DNA of 64,000 nt from CAVVAL01 sp963740215. Lineage in GTDB: Bacteria > Actinomycetota > Actinomycetes > Mycobacteriales > Cryptosporangiaceae. Shown here in pieces: positions 8,431 through 18,199 of this stretch; positions within the stretch are counted from its first letter, which is position 1; the number at the start of each line of letters is the position of its first letter. The DNA lies in NCBI GenBank assembly GCA_963740215.1, contig CAVUDJ010000019.1, positions 992,001 to 1,056,000 on the forward strand, in the 5' to 3' direction. The translations under genes and the position numbers were made by a program. The notes under the pieces were generated by a model. That model searched no databases. It was not told where the DNA came from and was given only the letters and a program-made list of their open reading frames with translations.

Positions 8431-9263
8431 ACATCCTGGAAGCAGTCTTCCTCGGCGCCGTCGAGGGACTGACCGAGTTCCTGCCTGTCTCCAGCACCGG
8501 CCACCTGACGATCCTCGAGAAGCTGTTCGGCTACAGCATCGACGACCCGGACATCACCGCGTTCACGGCGATCATCCAGTCCGGCGCCGTCCTCGCCACG
8601 ATCATCTACCTGCGCGAGGACATCTGGCGGATCATCACCGGCTGGGTGCGCGGCGTGTTCCAGAAGGAGTGGCGCGACCACCTCGACTACAAGTTCGGCT
8701 GGGCCGTGATCCTCGGCTCGGCGCCGATCGCGGTGGTCGGGCTGACGTTCAAGGACACGATCGAGACGACGCTGCGCAGCCTCTGGTTCGTCGGCGCCGC
8801 GCTGATCCTGTGGAGCGCGGTGATGTGGTTCGCCGACCACGCCGCCACCCAGCAACGCGGCGAGAAGGACGTCACCTGGAAGGACACGCTGATCATCGGC
8901 GCCACGCAGTGCCTCGCGCTGATCCCCGGCGTGTCCCGCTCGGGCGCCACGATGTCCGCCGGCCTCCTGCGCGACCTTGACCGGGTCACGGTCACGAGGC
9001 TGTCGTTCTTCCTCTCGATCCCGGCGCTGACCGCCGCGACGATCCTGCAGGTGGCCACCAAGTACGACGAGATCTCCGGCGGCGTCGGCTGGCCGGCCAC
9101 GCTCACCGCCACGGTCGTCAGCTTCATCGTCGCCTACTTCTCGGTGAACTGGCTGCTGAAGTTCGTCGCGAAGCACTCGTACACCGTGTTCATCGTCTAC
9201 CGGGTGGTCCTCGGCTCGATCGTCCTGCTGCTCGTCGGCACCAGCACGATCAGCGCGCAGTGA
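8427..9263 (+). CDS. uppP: undecaprenyl-diphosphate phosphatase
   Basis: Membrane phosphatase (BacA family) that recycles undecaprenyl pyrophosphate to the monophosphate carrier for peptidoglycan and other wall polymers; overexpression gives bacitracin resistance in the family. 278 residues, about eight hydrophobic segments. Both signature motifs are present: GLTEFLPVSSTGHL (residues 13-26) with the catalytic Glu/Ser-rich loop, and PGVSRSGATMSAGL near residue 170. The TTG start overlaps the upstream stop (TTGA), an unusual initiation codon that ties its translation to the F420 enzyme gene. Confidence 0.95.
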   Translation: MNILEAVFLGAVEGLTEFLPVSSTGHLTILEKLFGYSIDDPDITAFTAIIQSGAVLATIIYLREDIWRIITGWVRGVFQKEWRDHLDYKFGWAVILGSAPIAVVGLTFKDTIETTLRSLWFVGAALILWSAVMWFADHAATQQRGEKDVTWKDTLIIGATQCLALIPGVSRSGATMSAGLLRDLDRVTVTRLSFFLSIPALTAATILQVATKYDEISGGVGWPATLTATVVSFIVAYFSVNWLLKFVAKHSYTVFIVYRVVLGSIVLLLVGTSTISAQ

Positions 9264-9331
9264 CGCTCGCCGGGTCGGTCACGCTCAGGGCGCAATGACC
9301 CGCTAGCCGCGCACACGCTCTGGCTGGTGCG

Positions 9332-10038
9332 GTGACCACGCTGTTGCTCCTCCGGCACGGGCGTACCAGCGCCAACACGTCCGGAGTGCTGGCCGGGTGG
9401 ACTGCCGGCATCGGCCTCGACGAGGTCGGCCAGGCACAAGCGGCCGCCGTCGCCCAGCGTCTGGCGCCCGTGCCGCTCGACGCGGTGGTCACCAGCCCGC
9501 TGCAACGCTGCCAGGAGACCGCCAGCGCGGTGCTGGCCAGCCGCAACGGCTCCACCGCCACCGTCGACGAGCGCTTCGGTGAGTGCCGCTACGGCGACTG
9601 GACCGGCCGCCCGATCAAGGAGCTGGTCAAGGACCCGCTGTGGAAGGTCGTGCAGCTGCACCCGTCCGCGGCTGTCTTCCCCGGGGCGGACGGCGAGGGT
9701 CTGGCGCAGACCCAGGCCCGCGCCGTCGCGGCTGTGCGCGAGTGGAACGCGACCCTCGGGCCGGACGCCACCTGGCTGGCTGCAGCCACGGCGACGTGAT
9801 CAAGGCGATCGTCGCCGACGCGCTCGGCATGCACCTCGACCAGTTCCAGCGGATCATCGCCGACCCGTGCTCACTCACCGTCATCCGCTACACCGAGACG
9901 CGCCCGTTCGTCCTGCGGGTCAACGACACCGGCGGCGACGTGACGGGGCTGATCCCGCCGAAGCGCAAGCGCCGCCGCAAGGCCAGTTCGGACGCGGTCG
10001 TCGGCGGCGGAGCGGGGCCCAACGGCCGCCTGCCGTAA
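9332..10038 (+). CDS. histidine phosphatase family protein (frameshift near 9780)
   Basis: Phosphoglycerate-mutase-like phosphatase, about 235 residues after correction. The catalytic RHG motif is at residues 8-10 (LLLRHGRTSANTSG), the second catalytic region is VVTSPLQRCQETA, the acid is in FGECRYGDWTGR, and the second His is in CSHGDVIKAIV, which is read in another frame after position 9780 (one base missing in CTGGCTGCAGCC). It belongs to the actinobacterial subgroup found next to DUF3090 and SCO1664-like genes, as here. Target unknown. The tail is Lys/Arg-rich (PKRKRRRK). Confidence 0.85.
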
Positions 10039-10049
10039 TGAGCAGGCAC

Positions 10050-10055
10050 TAAGGT
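10050..10055 (+). promoter_or_regulatory. leaderless-type -10 box for the DUF3090 gene
   Basis: TAAGGT, 6 nt before ATG 10062, right after the previous gene's stop region. Confidence 0.45.
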
Positions 10056-10061
10056 CGAGGT

Positions 10062-10600
10062 ATGCCACGTCAGGTCTTCGCCTTCGAACCGCCGGAGCGG
10101 TTCATCGCAGGCACCATCGGCCAGCCCGGCGAGCGCACGTTCTACCTGCAGGCCACCGGTGGCGGCCGCACGGTCAGCGTCGTGCTGGAGAAGGTCCAGG
10201 TGGCCGCGCTCGCAGAACGCCTGGGCGACCTGCTGGACGAGGCCGAGCGCCGCCTCGGCGCCGAGGCCACCGACGCCGAGCCGGACACTGTGGACACCGA
10301 GCCGCTGGAGATCCCGCTCGACGAGGAGTTCCGCGTCGGCACCCTGGGCCTGGCCTGGGACGCCGCCGACTCCACTGTGATCGTCGAGGCCACGGCCACC
10401 GCGCCGGACGGCGAGGAGGAGGTGCCGGAGGAGGACCTGGACGTGCTCCGGGTCCGGCTCACGCCCCTCCGTACACCCGTGCGTTCGTCGCCCGCGCGCT
10501 CAAGCTGGTCGCGGCCGGCCGCCCGCCGTGCCCGTTCTGCGGGCTGCCGCTCGACCCCGCCGGCCATGTGTGCCCGCGGCAGAACGGGTACCGGCGCTGA
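10062..10600 (+). CDS. DUF3090 family protein (frameshift near 10465)
   Basis: About 179 residues. The N-terminus MPRQVFAFEPPERFIAGTIG and the internal GERTFYLQATGGGRTVSV match the actinobacterial DUF3090 family of unknown function. After the run of Cs at 10463-10466 one base is missing; the shifted frame gives YTRAFVARALKLVAAGRPPC and then CPFCGLPLDPAGHVCPRQNG, a zinc-ribbon-like CxxC...C ending, with the stop at 10598-10600. Its end overlaps the start of the next gene by 31 nt if GTG 10570 is used, which suggests coupling. Confidence 0.85.
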
Positions 10601-11397
10601 CCGAGATGCTGGGCGTCGACGACGCGCTGGTGCTGCTCGCCACCGGCGCGCTGGAGATCGACGGCAGGCTGGTCGACGCGAGCAACACGACGCTGCTGTG
10701 CGAGGTCACGCTCGACGGCATCGCGGCGCACTGCGTCTACAAACCGGTGCGCGGCGAGCGTCCACTCTGGGACTTCCCGGACGGCACCCTCGCCGGACGC
10801 GAGGTCGCGAGCTACCTGATCAGCGGCGCGACCGGCTGGAACCTCGTGCCGCCTACGGTGTTACGGGACGGCCCGCTCGGCTCCGGTATGTGCCAGCTGT
10901 GGATCGAGACCGAGGACGTGAACTCGATCGTCGACGTCGTGCCGGTCGACGCGATCCCGGACGGGTGGCTCGCGGTTCTGCGCGGCGAGGACCCGCTCGG
11001 CCGCGAGGTCGCGGTGGTGCACGCCGACGACGCACGGCTGCGGCGGCTCTCCGTGCTCGACGCCGTCCTCAACAACGCCGACCGCAAGGGCGGCCACCTG
11101 CTGCTCGACGCCGCCGGCTCCCTGTACGGCGTCGACCACGGCATCTGCCTGCACACCGAGGCGAAGCTGCGCACACTGCTGTGGGGCTGGGCGGGCGAGA
11201 AGCTCACCGACGAGGCCGTCGAGGTGCTGCACCGGCTCGCCGCAGACCTCGACGGCGAACTCGGCGAGACACTGCACGACCACCTGACGCGACGCGAGGT
11301 GCGGGCGGTCGCCGAGCGGGTCGCGCGGCTGCTGCGCACCGGCCGCCATCCGAGCCCCGGACGCGGGTGGCCGGCGGTGCCGTGGCCGCCGTTCTGA
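10570..11397 (+). CDS. SCO1664-family (PI3/PI4-kinase-like) protein
   Basis: A 275-residue protein of the SCO1664 family, which has distant similarity to lipid kinases. Diagnostic segments: CVYKPVRGERPLWDFPDGTL (kinase-like Lys region, about residues 57-76), REVASYLIS, LVPPTVLRDGPLGSGMCQLW, the catalytic-loop-like LNNADRKGGHLLLDAAG, and YGVDHGICLH (metal-binding Asp). The substrate is not known. GTG 10570 gives an overlap with the DUF3090 gene; ATG 10606 just after its stop is an alternative. The trio of phosphatase, DUF3090 and this protein commonly precedes mshC. Confidence 0.85.
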   Translation: MPAAERVPALTEMLGVDDALVLLATGALEIDGRLVDASNTTLLCEVTLDGIAAHCVYKPVRGERPLWDFPDGTLAGREVASYLISGATGWNLVPPTVLRDGPLGSGMCQLWIETEDVNSIVDVVPVDAIPDGWLAVLRGEDPLGREVAVVHADDARLRRLSVLDAVLNNADRKGGHLLLDAAGSLYGVDHGICLHTEAKLRTLLWGWAGEKLTDEAVEVLHRLAADLDGELGETLHDHLTRREVRAVAERVARLLRTGRHPSPGRGWPAVPWPPF

Positions 11398-11478
11398 GGG
11401 TTGCTCGGGGCCTGCGCCGTACACCGGCCCGGCTGCGTTCAGGTTCGGGCGGCGTCGTAACTGGAAACGGGTTTCGGT

Positions 11479-12210
11479 CTACTCCGTCGTGACGGACTTC
11501 AGCGTGACCTCGGTCTTCGGGCGCCCACCGCCGGCTGAGGCGTCGAGCGACCCGTCGTGACCGGCCTTGGCGGCCTGCTGGATCGCGTCGAGTCCCTTGG
11601 TGACCTTGCCGAAGACGGTGTAGTCGGGCGGGAGCTGGCTCGACCCGTAGACGATGAAGAACTGGCTGCCGTTGGTGTTCGGGTCGCTGGTGCGGGCCAT
11701 CGCGAGCGTGCCGGCCGGGTACGGGTCGGCCGCGCCGGTGGGAAGGTTCTCGGTGCCGAACTGGTAGCCGGGGCCGCCCGTGCCGGTGCCTGTCGGGTCA
11801 CCGCACTGCAGGACCAAGATTCCCTCGGTGACGAGGCGGTGGCAGCTTGTGCCGTCGAAGTACTTCTTGCCGGCAAGGAAGGCGAAGCTCCGAACCGTGC
11901 ACGGCGCTGCCTTGGCGAACTCGATCTCGATGGCGCCGATGCTGCTGTCGATCGTCGCCGTGCGGGCCTGCGACGCGGGCTTGTCGGCGGACGGCGTGCC
12001 GACGTCCCTGGCGGCGGGCTCAGCCGCGCGCTGGTAGTCGCATCTGACGGCCGCTACGCCCTCGTTGTCCTTGTTCAGCGCCCGGCTCAGGATCACGGCG
12101 CCGGCGGCCGCGCAGCCGGCGAGTAACACGAGCAGCACGACGGCGATCACGACGCCGGTCGAGCTGCCGCCGCTGGGCTTGGGCGGTGTCGGTCCGGCGG
12201 GCGTTTCCAT
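11479..12210 (-). CDS. membrane-anchored cyclophilin-type peptidyl-prolyl isomerase
   Basis: A 243-residue protein with one N-terminal transmembrane helix (about residues 19-41) that would hold a C-terminal cyclophilin domain outside the membrane. The domain has IEIEFAKAAPCTVRSFAFLA, KKYFDGTSCHRLV, YPAGTLAMA, NTNGSQFFIVYG (substrate-binding Gln/Phe) and DYTVFGKVTKG. The usual catalytic Arg in F-H-R is kept (SCHRLV). It isomerises Xaa-Pro bonds and may fold exported proteins. ATG 12210 is chosen because GGAG lies about 8 nt upstream; the open frame extends 43 residues further without support. Confidence 0.9.
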   Translation of the reverse strand: METPAGPTPPKPSGGSSTGVVIAVVLLVLLAGCAAAGAVILSRALNKDNEGVAAVRCDYQRAAEPAARDVGTPSADKPASQARTATIDSSIGAIEIEFAKAAPCTVRSFAFLAGKKYFDGTSCHRLVTEGILVLQCGDPTGTGTGGPGYQFGTENLPTGAADPYPAGTLAMARTSDPNTNGSQFFIVYGSSQLPPDYTVFGKVTKGLDAIQQAAKAGHDGSLDASAGGGRPKTEVTLKSVTTE

Positions 12211-12350
12211 CGGCTCCACGTGTTGCGCCTTCCTGTATGCCTGGTTCTTCCGGTCGGTCAGCCTAGGCGCGCCTGGCAAGTGGCCGGCCATCGGGCGCCT
12301 CTCGCTCGGCTGCGCGTCCGTGGTCGCGCCTGACCTCACGGTACGGCCGT

Positions 12351-12356
12351 TACGCT
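12351..12356 (+). promoter_or_regulatory. leaderless-type -10 box for mshC
   Basis: TACGCT, 7 nt before ATG 12364; no ribosome site in the gap. Confidence 0.45.
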
Positions 12357-12363
12357 ATGGCCT

Positions 12364-13599
12364 ATGGATACGTGGTCCGCTACTGACGTCCCGAGCCTGC
12401 CCGGCCAGGGCGCCCCGCTGCGCCTGTACGACACCGCCACCGGGGAGGTGCGGCCCACCGCGCCGGGCGGCACCGCGCGGATGTACGTCTGCGGCATCAC
12501 ACCGTACGACGCCACCCACCTGGGCCATGCCGCCACGTACCTTGCGTTCGACCTGGTCAACCGCGTGTGGCGAGATGCCGGCCATGACGTGCTCTACGTC
12601 CAGAACGTCACCGACATCGACGACCCGCTGCTGGAGCGCGCCGCCCGCGACCACGCCGACTGGATCGTCCTCGGAATGAGCGAGACCGCGCTGTTCCGCG
12701 AGGACATGGAGGCGCTGCGGGTGCTGCCGCCCGCGCACTACATCGGCGCGGTCGAGTCGATCGGCGAGGTGGTCGAGCTGGTCGAGAAGCTGCTCGCGGC
12801 CGGCGCCGCGTATCGGCTGGAGGACGGAACCGGCGACATCTACTACGACGTCACCGCCACCAAGCGGTTCGGGTACGAGTCCGGGTACGACGAGCCCACC
12901 ATGCTGAAGTACTTCGCCGAGCGCGGCGGCGACCCGGACCGCGCCGGCAAGCGGAACCCGCTCGACGCGCTGCTGTGGCGCGGCGCGCGCGACGGCGAGC
13001 CGAGCTGGCCGTCGCCGATGGGCGCGGGCCGACCCGGCTGGCACATCGAGTGCGCCGCGATCGCGCTCAACCGGCTCGGCATGACGTTCGACGTCCAGGG
13101 CGGCGGGTCCGACCTGATCTTCCCGCACCACGAGATGTCCGCCGCGCACGCCGAGTCGGTCACCGGCGACTGGCCGTTCGCGCGCCACTACGTGCACGCC
13201 GGCATGATCGGCCTCGACGGCGAGAAGATGTCCAAGAGCAAGGGCAACCTGGTGTTCGTCTCGCGGCTGCGCGGCGACCGCGTCGACCCGATGGCCGTGC
13301 GTCTCGGGCTTCTCGCCGACCACTACCGCACCGACCGCTCCTGGACCGCCTCGGTGCTGACGACCGCTGTTGAACGGCTCGCTCGGTGGCGCTCGGCTGT
13401 GGACGCTGCGGCCGGGCCGGACGCGGCGCCTGTGCTGGCGCGTGTCCGGGAACGGCTCTCCGACGATCTCGACAGCCCGGCAGCGCTCGTGGCGATCGAC
13501 CGCTGGGCCGACGAGGCGCTCACCCGCGGGGGATCGGACGCGTCGGCTCCGGCGCTAATCCGGTCCACAGTGGACGCGCTGCTCGGTATCCGCCTGTAG
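12364..13599 (+). CDS. mshC: cysteine:1-D-myo-inosityl 2-amino-2-deoxy-alpha-D-glucopyranoside ligase
   Basis: MshC makes the third step of mycothiol synthesis, the ATP-dependent ligation of cysteine to GlcN-inositol. At 411 residues it is the normal size and resembles a shortened cysteinyl-tRNA synthetase. Visible features: MYVCGITPYDATHLGHAATY (zinc Cys43 and the HIGH-like HLGH at 52-55), HIECAAIALNRLG with a further Cys ligand, FPHHEMSAAHAES, and the KMSKS loop EKMSKSKGN near residue 290. A specific tRNA-binding C-terminal domain is missing, which separates it from CysS. Its presence implies mycothiol as the major thiol. It is followed after 25 nt by repeat element A1. Confidence 0.97.
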   Translation: MDTWSATDVPSLPGQGAPLRLYDTATGEVRPTAPGGTARMYVCGITPYDATHLGHAATYLAFDLVNRVWRDAGHDVLYVQNVTDIDDPLLERAARDHADWIVLGMSETALFREDMEALRVLPPAHYIGAVESIGEVVELVEKLLAAGAAYRLEDGTGDIYYDVTATKRFGYESGYDEPTMLKYFAERGGDPDRAGKRNPLDALLWRGARDGEPSWPSPMGAGRPGWHIECAAIALNRLGMTFDVQGGGSDLIFPHHEMSAAHAESVTGDWPFARHYVHAGMIGLDGEKMSKSKGNLVFVSRLRGDRVDPMAVRLGLLADHYRTDRSWTASVLTTAVERLARWRSAVDAAAGPDAAPVLARVRERLSDDLDSPAALVAIDRWADEALTRGGSDASAPALIRSTVDALLGIRL

Positions 13600-13624
13600 C
13601 TGCTGATTCTGAACCTGCGCGCCC

Positions 13625-13693
13625 GAAACGGACTGCTGCGCAAATGGGGCACTCATGCCCGACGTAGGCACGGAAACCCGAAAAGTCCGTTTC
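13625..13693 (-). repeat. palindromic intergenic repeat, family A copy 1
   Basis: On the minus strand it reads GAAACGGACTTTTCGGG, then CCGTGCCTAC, an inner hairpin GGGCATGAGTGCCC, and ends AGTCCGTTTC. It fills the gap between convergent mshC and the PAC2 gene and overlaps the latter's stop codon (13692-13694). See the findings for the comparison with 39623, 52053 and 53122. Confidence 0.85.
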
Positions 13694-14552
13694 AGCCTGT
13701 CGGGCCGGAGTTCCCGCCGCGGCGGCGCAGGAACTTCTCGAACTCCCGGGCCAGGTCCTCGCCGCTCGCCTCCTTGAGCTCCGGCTCGCCGTCGCGCTGC
13801 TCCAGGGCGCGTACGTACTCGGCCATCTCGGCGTCCTGACCGGCGAGCTCGTCGACGGTCGACTCCCACGCGGCGGCCTGCTCAGCCAGCTCACCCATCG
13901 GGACCTGCAGGTCGAGCGCATCCTCCAGCCGGTGCAGCAGCGCGAGTGTGGCCTTCGGGCACGGCGGCTGGCTGACGTAGTGCGGCACCTGCGCCCAGAA
14001 CGACACGGCCGGGATGTCGGCGCGCGTGCAGGCGTCGTGCAGCACGCCGACGATGCCGGTCGGCCCCTCGTACCGGGACTGGGTGAGGTCGTAGCGGCTG
14101 ATCAGGTCGGGGTCGGACGCCGAACCCGTGACCGGGAACGGGCGGGTGTGCGGCGTATCGGCGAGCAGCGCGCCGATGAGCACCACCAGTTCGATCTCCA
14201 GCGAGTGGAACAGTTCAAGCAGCTCATCGGAGAAGCCGCGCCAGCGCATGTTGGGCTCCAGCCCGCGGACCAGCACGACGTCACGCTCGGAGCCGGGCGG
14301 CGAGCAGACGGAGACGCGCGTGGTGGGCCACTCGATACGACGGGTGACGCCGTCGATGAGCGCGACCGTTGGCCGGTTCATCTGGAAGTCGTAGTAGTCG
14401 TCAGGATCGAGGACCGCCAGCGGTTCGGCGTTCCACTCCTGCTCCAGGTGCTCCACCACGGTCGTGGCGGCGTCGCCCGCGTCGTTCCACCCCTCGAAGG
14501 CGGCGACGACAACGGGAGAACGGAGGTTTGGTAGCCCGTCGAACTCGCTCAT
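13692..14552 (-). CDS. PAC2 family protein
   Basis: A 286-residue PAC2-fold protein (proteasome-assembly-chaperone-2-like, COG2047 group), common in actinobacteria. The start VVVAAFEGWNDAGDAATTVV is typical, followed by VFQMNRP-like YDFQMNRPTVALIDG, RDVVLVRGLEPNMRWRGF and VVLIGALLADTPHTRP. Archaeal/eukaryotic relatives help proteasome assembly; whether the bacterial branch does is unproven, and it sits 20 kb from prcBA here. The C-terminus is charged (FLRRRGGNSG). It is convergent with mshC and divergent from metH. Confidence 0.88.
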   Translation of the reverse strand: MSEFDGLPNLRSPVVVAAFEGWNDAGDAATTVVEHLEQEWNAEPLAVLDPDDYYDFQMNRPTVALIDGVTRRIEWPTTRVSVCSPPGSERDVVLVRGLEPNMRWRGFSDELLELFHSLEIELVVLIGALLADTPHTRPFPVTGSASDPDLISRYDLTQSRYEGPTGIVGVLHDACTRADIPAVSFWAQVPHYVSQPPCPKATLALLHRLEDALDLQVPMGELAEQAAAWESTVDELAGQDAEMAEYVRALEQRDGEPELKEASGEDLAREFEKFLRRRGGNSGPTG

Positions 14553-14559
14553 GACACGT

Positions 14560-14565
14560 ACCCTA
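14560..14565 (-). promoter_or_regulatory. leaderless-type -10 box for the PAC2 gene
   Basis: TAGGGT on the minus strand, 7 nt before ATG 14552. Confidence 0.45.
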
Positions 14566-14643
14566 CGTCCCTCGTTGGCGCCGGTAGCGTCCGCAGCGCG
14601 GGACGCCTGTGGATATCCCTGCGAGCGCCGAGAACGGGATCGG

Positions 14644-14649
14644 TAGCCT
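14644..14649 (+). promoter_or_regulatory. leaderless-type -10 box for metH
   Basis: TAGCCT, 6 nt before GTG 14656. With about 100 nt between divergent genes there is no room for a cobalamin or SAM riboswitch, and none is seen. Confidence 0.45.
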
Positions 14650-14655
14650 GGACCC

Positions 14656-17600
14656 GTGCCTACCTACCTCGATTCCGCGCTGCTGGACGCACTGAACGAA
14701 CGAGTGCTGGTGGCGGACGGTGCCATGGGCACCATGTTGCAGGCCGCCGACCTCAGCCTGGAGGAGTTCCAGGGCCACGAGGGGTGCAACGAGATCCTCA
14801 ACGTCACGCGGCCCGACGTGGTCCGTGGCGTTCACGAGGCCTACTTCGCCGCCGGTGCCGACCTGGTCGAGACCAACACGTTCGGCGCCAACTTCGCCAA
14901 CCTCGGCGAGTACGGCATCTCCGAACGCATCTACGAGCTGGCCGAGGCCGGCGCGGCGCTGGCCCGCGAGGTCGCGCACGGGTTCTCCACGCCTGACCGT
15001 CCGCGCTGGGTGCTCGGCTCGGTCGGCCCCGGCACCAAGCTGCCGACACTGGGCCACGCGCCGTACGCCACCCTGCGCGACGCCTACCAGACGCAGGTCG
15101 AGGGCATGCTCGCCGGCGGCATCGACGCGGTGATGGTCGAGACCTGCCAGGACCTGCTGCAGTGCAAGTCGGCGCTGATCGGCGCCAAGCGGGCGATGGC
15201 CAAGGCCGGCCGCCGGGTGCCGCTGATCTGCCACGTCACGGTCGAGACCACCGGCACGATGCTGCTCGGGTCGGAGATCGGCGCCGCCCTCACCGCGCTG
15301 GAGCCGGTCGGCATCGACCTGATCGGCCTCAACTGCGCCACCGGTCCGGCCGAGATGAGCGAGCACCTTCGCTACCTGTCGCAGAACGCGCGCATCCCGC
15401 TGTCCGTGATGCCCAACGCCGGCCTGCCGGAGCTGGGTCCGAACGGCGCCGTCTACCCGCTCACCGCGCCGGAGCTGGCCGAGGCGCTCACGCGGTTCGC
15501 CACCGAGTACGGCGCCGCGCTGATCGGCGGTTGCTGCGGCACCACGCCGGAGCACATCCGCCAGGTCGCCGAGGCCGTGGCCGACATCACACCGGTCCGC
15601 CGCGAGGTGCGCCCCGAGGCGGCCGCCGCCTCGCTGTACCAGTCGGTGCCGTTCCGCCAGGACGCCAGCGTCCTGATGATCGGCGAGCGCACCAACGCCA
15701 ACGGGTCCAAGGCGTTCCGCGAGGCGATGCTGGAGGGCCGCTGGAACGACTGCGTCGAGATCGCCCGCGACCAGACCCGCGACGGCTCGCACATGCTCGA
15801 CCTCTGCGTCGACTACGTGGGCCGCGACGGCGCCGCCGACATGCGCGAACTCGCCGGCCGGTTCGCCACCGCCTCGACCCTGCCGATCATGCTCGACTCC
15901 ACCGAGCCCGAGGTGGTCGAGGCCGGGCCTGGAGATGCTCGGCGGCCGCAGCATCATCAACTCGGTCAACTTCGAGGACGGCGACGGCCCCCGCTCCCGC
16001 TACCAGCGGATCATGCCCGTGGTGCGCGAGCACGGTGCGTCCGTGGTCGCGCTCACGATCGACGAGGAGGGTCAGGCGCGCACGGCGGAGTGGAAGGTCC
16101 GGATCGCCGTCCGGCTGATCGAGGACCTCACCACCAACTGGGGCATGGCGGTCGGCGACATCGTGGTCGACGCGCTCACGTTCCCCATCGCCACCGGCCA
16201 GGAGGAGACCCGCCGCGACGCGCTGGAGACGATCGAGGCGATCAAGGAGATCAAGCGGCTCTACCCGGACGTGCAGACCACGCTCGGCCTGTCCAATGTG
16301 TCGTTCGGTCTCAATCCCGCCGCGCGCCAGGTGCTCAACTCGGTGTTCCTGCACGAGTGCCGCGAGGCCGGGCTCGACTCCGCGATCGTGCACGCCAGCA
16401 AGATCCTGCCGATGTCCAAGATCGACCCCGAGCAGCGGCAGGTCGCCCTCGACATGGTCTACGACCGGCGCGCCGACGGCTACGACCCGCTGCAGAAGTT
16501 CCTGCAGCTGTTCGAGGGCGTCGACGTCAGCTCGTCCAGGCAGTCTCGCGCGGAGGAGTTGGCCGCGCTGCCGCTGGAGCAGCGCCTGCAGCGCCGCATC
16601 ATCGACGGCGAGCGCAACGGCCTTGAGGCCGACCTCGACGAGGCGATGACCACCCGCTCCCCGCTCGCCATCATCAACGAGACCCTGCTGTCCGGGATGA
16701 AGACGGTCGGCGAGCTGTTCGGCTCCGGCGAGATGCAGCTGCCGTTCGTGCTGCAGTCCGCGGAGGTCATGAAGACGGCCGTCGCCCACCTCGAACCGCA
16801 CATGGAGAAGACGGACGCCGAAGGCAAGGGCACGATCGTGCTCGCCACCGTGAAGGGCGACGTCCACGACATCGGCAAGAACCTGGTCGACATCATCCTG
16901 TCGAACAACGGCTACACCGTGGTCAATCTCGGCATCAAGCAGCCGATCACCACGATCCTCGACGCCGCCGAGGAGCACCGCGCCGACGCGATCGGCATGT
17001 CCGGGCTGCTCGTGAAGTCGACGGTGATCATGAAGGACAACCTCGCCGAGATGAACGACCGGGGCGTGTCCGCGCGCTGGCCGGTGATGCTCGGCGGCGC
17101 CGCACTCACCCGCGCGTACGTCGAGAACGACCTGGCCGCGCTGTACGCGGGCGACGTCCGCTACGCGCGCGACGCGTTCGAGGGCCTGCGGCTCATGGAC
17201 GCGCTCATGCTCGCCAAGCGCGGCGAGGCACCGCAGGTCACCGAGGAGGAGGCCCGCAAGGCGGAGGAGCGCAAGGCCCGGCACGAACGGTCCGCCCGCA
17301 TCGCCGCCGCGCGCAAGGCCGCCGCCGACGCCGAAGAGCCGGTCGTCGATGACACCGAACGCTCGGACGTGGCTCTTGACCTGCCCGTGCCCGTGCCGCC
17401 GTTCTGGGGCGACCGCGTAGTCAAGGGCATTCCGCTCGCCGACTACGCCGGCATGCTCGACGAGCGCGCCACGTTCATGGGCCAGTGGGGGCTCAAGGGT
17501 GCTCGCGGCGGCAAGGGCCCGTCGTACGAGGAGCTCGTCGAGACCGACGGCCGGCCGCGCCTGCGGTACTGGCTCGACCGGCTCCTCGCCGACAAGGTCC

Positions 17601-18199
17601 TTGAGGCCGCCGTCGTCTACGGGTACTTCCCGTGCGTGTCCGAGGCCAACGACCTGGTGATCCTCGACGCGAACGGCGCCGACCGGTGCCGGTTCACGTT
17701 CCCGCGCCAGCGCCGCGACCGGCGCCTGTGCCTGTCCGACTTCTTCCGGCCGCGCTCCTCCGGCGAGGTCGACGTGGTGTCGTTCACGGTCGTCACGATG
17801 GGGCAGCGCATCAGCGAGTACGCCAACGAGCTGTTCGCCGCCAACAACTACCGCGACTACCTCGAGGTCCACGGACTGTCGGTGCAGCTCACCGAGGCGC
17901 TCGCCGAGTACTGGCACGCCCGGGTGCGGTCCGAGCTCGTGCTCCCCGGCGGGGGCTCGGCGGCTCAGGACGACTCGTCCGACCTGGATGAGATCTTCCG
18001 CCAGGGCTACCGCGGCTCCCGGTACTCCTTCGGGTACCCGGCCTGCCCCGACCTGGAGGACCAGACCAAGGTCGTGGAGCTGCTCAACCCCGACCGCATC
18101 GGCGTCAAGCTGTCCGAGGAGTACCAGCTGCACCCGGAGCAGTCCACGTCGGCAATCGTGGTCCACCATCCCGAGGCGAAGTACTTCGCGGCGCGATGA
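14656..18199 (+). CDS. metH: methionine synthase, cobalamin-dependent (frameshift near 15928)
   Basis: Transfers a methyl group from methyltetrahydrofolate through cobalamin to homocysteine. About 1180 residues after correction, full length. Domains in order: homocysteine methyltransferase (VADGAMGTMLQ, LNCATGP, and the zinc pair GGCCGTTPEHI), folate-binding barrel (IGERTNANGSKAF onward), cap domain, B12-binding domain with the cobalt ligand motif DVHDIGKN (near 16860), and C-terminal SAM-dependent activation domain. The frame changes at GGCCGGGCCTGGAG (15920-15933); deleting one C restores VEAGLEMLGGRS. A broken methionine synthase with intact halves on both sides is most simply a sequencing error. 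The stop overlaps the next start (ATGA). Confidence 0.95.

Noticed and set aside
14553..14655. Cobalamin or SAM riboswitch before metH
   Set aside because: Only about 100 nt between divergent genes, a box 6 nt before the start, and no B12-box-like sequence.
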